Source of the DNA: Listeria booriae
GTDB taxonomy: Bacteria > Bacillota > Bacilli > Lactobacillales > Listeriaceae
Direction: 5' to 3'
Length of the DNA: 64,000 nt
NCBI RefSeq assembly: GCF_000766865.1
Contig: NZ_JNFA01000029.1
Location: 124,001 to 188,000 of the forward strand
In this document: positions 61,287-64,000 of the stretch, piece after piece
Layout of the letters: every line of letters starts with the position of its first letter
How positions within the stretch are numbered: position 1 is the first letter of the stretch
Notes under the pieces: model-generated
What the model saw: only the letters and a program-made list of their open reading frames with translations
What the model was told of the DNA's origin: nothing
The model's database searches: none
Position numbers and translations under genes: made by a program

Positions 61287-63653
61287 ATGATTCATTCGAA
61301 ATATAAATGGCAGCTGGAAACGGCGGACGAGAAAGCGATGGAGCAGGTGGCGCAAGCGTTGCAATGCACGTTGCCGATGGCGGAATTATATGCGCGCCGC
61401 AAAGTTACGACTGCTGGTCAATTAGATAAATTTCTACATCCAGATAAATATGAGGCGTATGATCCGTTTTTACTTGCGGAGATGGAGCTTGCGGTAACGC
61501 GAATTAAGCAGGCGATTGATGCGGGGGAACAAATTCTCGTGTTTGGGGATTATGATGCGGACGGCGTGACGAGTGTGACGGTGTTGTTAAAAGCACTTCG
61601 CAAACTCGGTGCGGAGGCTGAATTTTATATTCCGAATCGGTTTACGGAAGGTTATGGGCCGAATAAGGCGGCGTTTACACAGGCGAAAGATGCAGGTGTT
61701 GGATTGCTGATTACGGTGGATAATGGGATTGCGGCGCTGGATGTGATGGCGCATGCGAAAGAGATTGGGTTGGATGTGATTGTGACGGATCACCATGAGG
61801 CGAAGGAGACGATGCCTGAGGCGGTCGCTGTGATTCATCCGCGGCACCCGGAATCGAATTACCCATTCCCTGATCTAGCGGGCGTAGGCGTGGCTTATAA
61901 GCTGGCTCACGCGTTGTTAGGTGAGGAACCGACGGAATTATTGGATTTGGTGGCGATTGGGACGGTGGCCGATTTGGTGTCGCTAACGGATGAAAACCGC
62001 CTATTTGTGCAAAAAGGACTGCGAATCTTGCGGGATAATCCGAATATCGGTGTGGCTGCGCTTGCCAAACTCGCTAGTACGAAGCTTTCGGAAGCTACGG
62101 AAGAAACGATTGGCTTTACGATTGCGCCGCGTTTGAATGCAGTTGGGCGTCTTGGCCCGGCAGATCCAGCGGCGGACTTGTTGCTAACGGAAGACCCGGA
62201 GGAAGCGGTGTTTTTGGCGGAAGAAATTGATGAGGCGAACAAGGAACGGCAAGCGATTGTGACGCAAATTACTGAGGAAGCGATTGCGATGATTGAAGCG
62301 GAATTTCTTGGTGACGGGAACGAGGTTTTCATGCTCGGTAAAGCGGGATGGAATCCTGGTGTTGTAGGAATTGTGGCTTCACGATTGGTGGATCGCTATG
62401 CGAGACCTGTGATTGTACTTGGTATTGATGATGTGACGGGACTTGCGAAAGGTTCTGGACGGAGTATTGAGGCGTTTCATTTGTACAAGGCGCTTGATGC
62501 GAATCATGAATTGTTAACGGCGTTTGGTGGTCACCCGATGGCTGCTGGTATGACGCTTAATGTGGCGGATATACCGGCTTTGCGTGCTAATTTAGCGAAG
62601 CGTGCTCGCGAAACGTTGGCGCCAGAAGATTTTGTTTCTGTGCTGCGCGTGGAAGAGGCGATTCCTGTTGAGTCAGTGACGCTTGAATTTATCGGTCAGC
62701 TAAATAAGTTGGCGCCGTTTGGGACGGATAATCCGAAGCCAGTTTTTGCGTTAGAAGGTGTGAAGCTGGATGGCACGAAACGAATCGGCGCGGACAAGAC
62801 GCATCTGAAAACGGCAATTACTTCTGAATCAGGCGCGGTGCTTGATGCGGTTGGTTTTGGTACTGGTGAATTAGTTGAAAAAATTTCTCCGATGGCGCGT
62901 GTTGACATTGTCGGCGAACTATCGATTAACGAATGGAACAATATGCGAAAACCCCAACTGCGTATTGTTGATTTGAAAATTGGTCATTGGCAACTTTTTG
63001 ATGTGCGTAGTCGTGGTGAATGGGAAAAGCTATTGCAAGCTGGCGGAACTAGTGATAAAGTATTTATTTGTTTCCAACAGGCAACACGTGATGCGTTACT
63101 TGCGGCGAATCCGGCACTTATTTGTGCGCAAGTGAAGACAGCGAGGGATTTTGCGGATGATTTGGCAACGAAAGATGTTATTTTTGCAGATATGCCGGAA
63201 GATGTGGCGGTATTAGAAGCAATTGTTGCCAAAACACAGGCGCAGCGCATTTACTTACATGTTGCATCGGAAAATGGAAACGCGATTGCTTCCATGCCAA
63301 GTCGACAACATTTTGCCCAGTTTTATGCGGTGCTAAAAAAACACCAACCATTCCCGCTACAGCAAAACATGGCAAGGCTTTGTAAGCAGTTTAGTTGGAC
63401 AAGTGAGCAAGTAGATTTTATGTCTCGCGTGTTTTTTGACTTAAATTTTGCTACAATGGAAGATGGCGTGGTTCGATTGAATGACGTGCAAGAAAAGCGC
63501 AATTTGGAAGACTCACAAGTGTATAAAGTGAGAGAATATCGAATGGCGATGGAACAGAAGTTACTCTATTCTAACTACAACGAGTTGTATGCGTGGATTG
63601 AGAAGTTGATGAATTCGAAGGGGAATTCAATTTTGGAGGAAATAGTACAATGA
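61287..63653 (+). CDS. recJ: Single-stranded-DNA-specific exonuclease RecJ
   Basis: RecJ degrades single-stranded DNA 5' to 3' in recombination and repair. The 788-residue protein is the long Bacillus type. The DHH domain has [11 protein letters not shown] (about 89), LITVDNGI and VTDHHEAKE. The DHHA1 domain carries [12 protein letters not shown] (about 411), an OB domain follows, and a C-terminal extension of about 200 residues is specific to Firmicutes. The start ATG 61287 follows GAGGGGG. Its stop overlaps the apt start (ATGA). Confidence 0.95.
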   Translation: MIHSKYKWQLETADEKAMEQVAQALQCTLPMAELYARRKVTTAGQLDKFLHPDKYEAYDPFLLAEMELAVTRIKQAIDAGEQILVFGDYDADGVTSVTVLLKALRKLGAEAEFYIPNRFTEGYGPNKAAFTQAKDAGVGLLITVDNGIAALDVMAHAKEIGLDVIVTDHHEAKETMPEAVAVIHPRHPESNYPFPDLAGVGVAYKLAHALLGEEPTELLDLVAIGTVADLVSLTDENRLFVQKGLRILRDNPNIGVAALAKLASTKLSEATEETIGFTIAPRLNAVGRLGPADPAADLLLTEDPEEAVFLAEEIDEANKERQAIVTQITEEAIAMIEAEFLGDGNEVFMLGKAGWNPGVVGIVASRLVDRYARPVIVLGIDDVTGLAKGSGRSIEAFHLYKALDANHELLTAFGGHPMAAGMTLNVADIPALRANLAKRARETLAPEDFVSVLRVEEAIPVESVTLEFIGQLNKLAPFGTDNPKPVFALEGVKLDGTKRIGADKTHLKTAITSESGAVLDAVGFGTGELVEKISPMARVDIVGELSINEWNNMRKPQLRIVDLKIGHWQLFDVRSRGEWEKLLQAGGTSDKVFICFQQATRDALLAANPALICAQVKTARDFADDLATKDVIFADMPEDVAVLEAIVAKTQAQRIYLHVASENGNAIASMPSRQHFAQFYAVLKKHQPFPLQQNMARLCKQFSWTSEQVDFMSRVFFDLNFATMEDGVVRLNDVQEKRNLEDSQVYKVREYRMAMEQKLLYSNYNELYAWIEKLMNSKGNSILEEIVQ

Positions 63654-64000
63654 ACTTAGAAGAATTAAGAAGTTATGTAGCGATTGTAAACGATTGGCCG
63701 AAGGAAGGGATTGTCTTTAAAGATATTACCCCACTGATGAGTCATGGTGAAGCTTACAAATTTGCAACGGATCAAATTGTAGATTATGCGAAGAAATTAG
63801 GCGTGGATGTCATTGTTGGACCAGAAGCACGTGGCTTTATTATTGGTTGTCCAGTGGCTTATTCGCTTGGCATTGGCTTTGCGCCAGTTCGTAAACCGAA
63901 TAAATTACCGCGTGAAACAGTGGATATGGAATACGATTTGGAATACGGTACGAATAAACTTTCGATGCATAAAGATGCGATTAAACCGGGTCAACGCGTA
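63650..64000 (+). CDS. apt: Adenine phosphoribosyltransferase, 3' end cut off
   Basis: Apt salvages adenine to AMP. The first 117 codons are present, up to the window edge. They begin [10 protein letters not shown] and contain [16 protein letters not shown] and [10 protein letters not shown], the family hallmarks. The PRPP-binding loop lies beyond or near the edge. GGAGGA precedes the ATG by nine bases. The recJ-apt order is that of Bacillus and Listeria, where relA follows. Confidence 0.95.
   Translation, partial: MNLEELRSYVAIVNDWPKEGIVFKDITPLMSHGEAYKFATDQIVDYAKKLGVDVIVGPEARGFIIGCPVAYSLGIGFAPVRKPNKLPRETVDMEYDLEYGTNKLSMHKDAIKPGQRV

Overview
The window is a low-to-moderate GC Firmicutes chromosome segment whose gene order (dnaE-accDA-pfkA-pyk-...-citZ-icd-polA-...-thrS-engB-hemACDBL-valS-folC-comC-radC-mreBCD-minCD-...-rplU-prp-rpmA-glpFK-obg-pheA-...-ruvAB-queA-tgt-yajC-secDF-...-recJ-apt) matches, from memory, the dnaE-to-recJ block of Listeria. 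Protein details agree: TTG starts on accD and ruvA, an L27 with a cleavable N-terminus next to its protease Prp, T-box leaders and one fused SecDF. I call it Listeriaceae, most likely a Listeria species outside the L. monocytogenes group. I cannot resolve the species. No tRNA, rRNA, insertion sequence, prophage or CRISPR array was seen.

Layout. 1-2959: heterodimeric BmrCD-like ABC exporter, the first gene cut by the window edge. 3074-8432: replicative polymerase DnaE, then acetyl-CoA carboxylase carboxyltransferase AccDA. 8433-9085: gene-free stretch with a degenerate minus-strand gene and the first copy of a palindromic repeat. 9086-15778: lower glycolysis (PfkA, Pyk), two small membrane proteins, citrate synthase and isocitrate dehydrogenase. 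15914-22851: DNA replication and repair (PolA, MutM, CoaE, NrdR, DnaB, DnaI). 22870-25827: T-box leader, ThrS and the ribosome-assembly GTPase EngB. 25917-31130: haem precursor operon hemACDBL. 31127-35428: T-box leader, ValS, FolC. 35663-41394: prepilin peptidase, RadC, cell-shape (MreBCD) and division-site (MinCD) genes. 41482-44560: an unrecognised gene, RNase G, and the L21 leader-rplU-prp-rpmA ribosomal unit. 44696-47267: catabolite-controlled glycerol operon glpFK. 47421-50431: Obg, PheA, YebC. 50500-52563: small membrane proteins, the second palindromic repeat, a divergent lactate/2-hydroxyacid dehydrogenase and a 51-residue minus-strand gene. 52648-59828: RuvAB with a LexA-like site, queuosine genes, YajC, ComN, SecDF. 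59941-64000: two unrecognised genes, a LapA-domain protein, RecJ and the start of Apt.

Nearly all genes lie on the plus strand and are housekeeping. The most interesting material is between or beside them. Two 156-157 bp palindromic elements, 42 kb apart, have diverged with at least five compensated base pairs, which suggests a conserved RNA or DNA hairpin. Other points are a DnaI with no cysteine at all, an orphan minus-strand small gene with its own promoter, an unrecognised protein with an internal duplication, a possible leader peptide overlapping a terminator before fxsA, and abrupt synonymous-composition switches inside dnaE.
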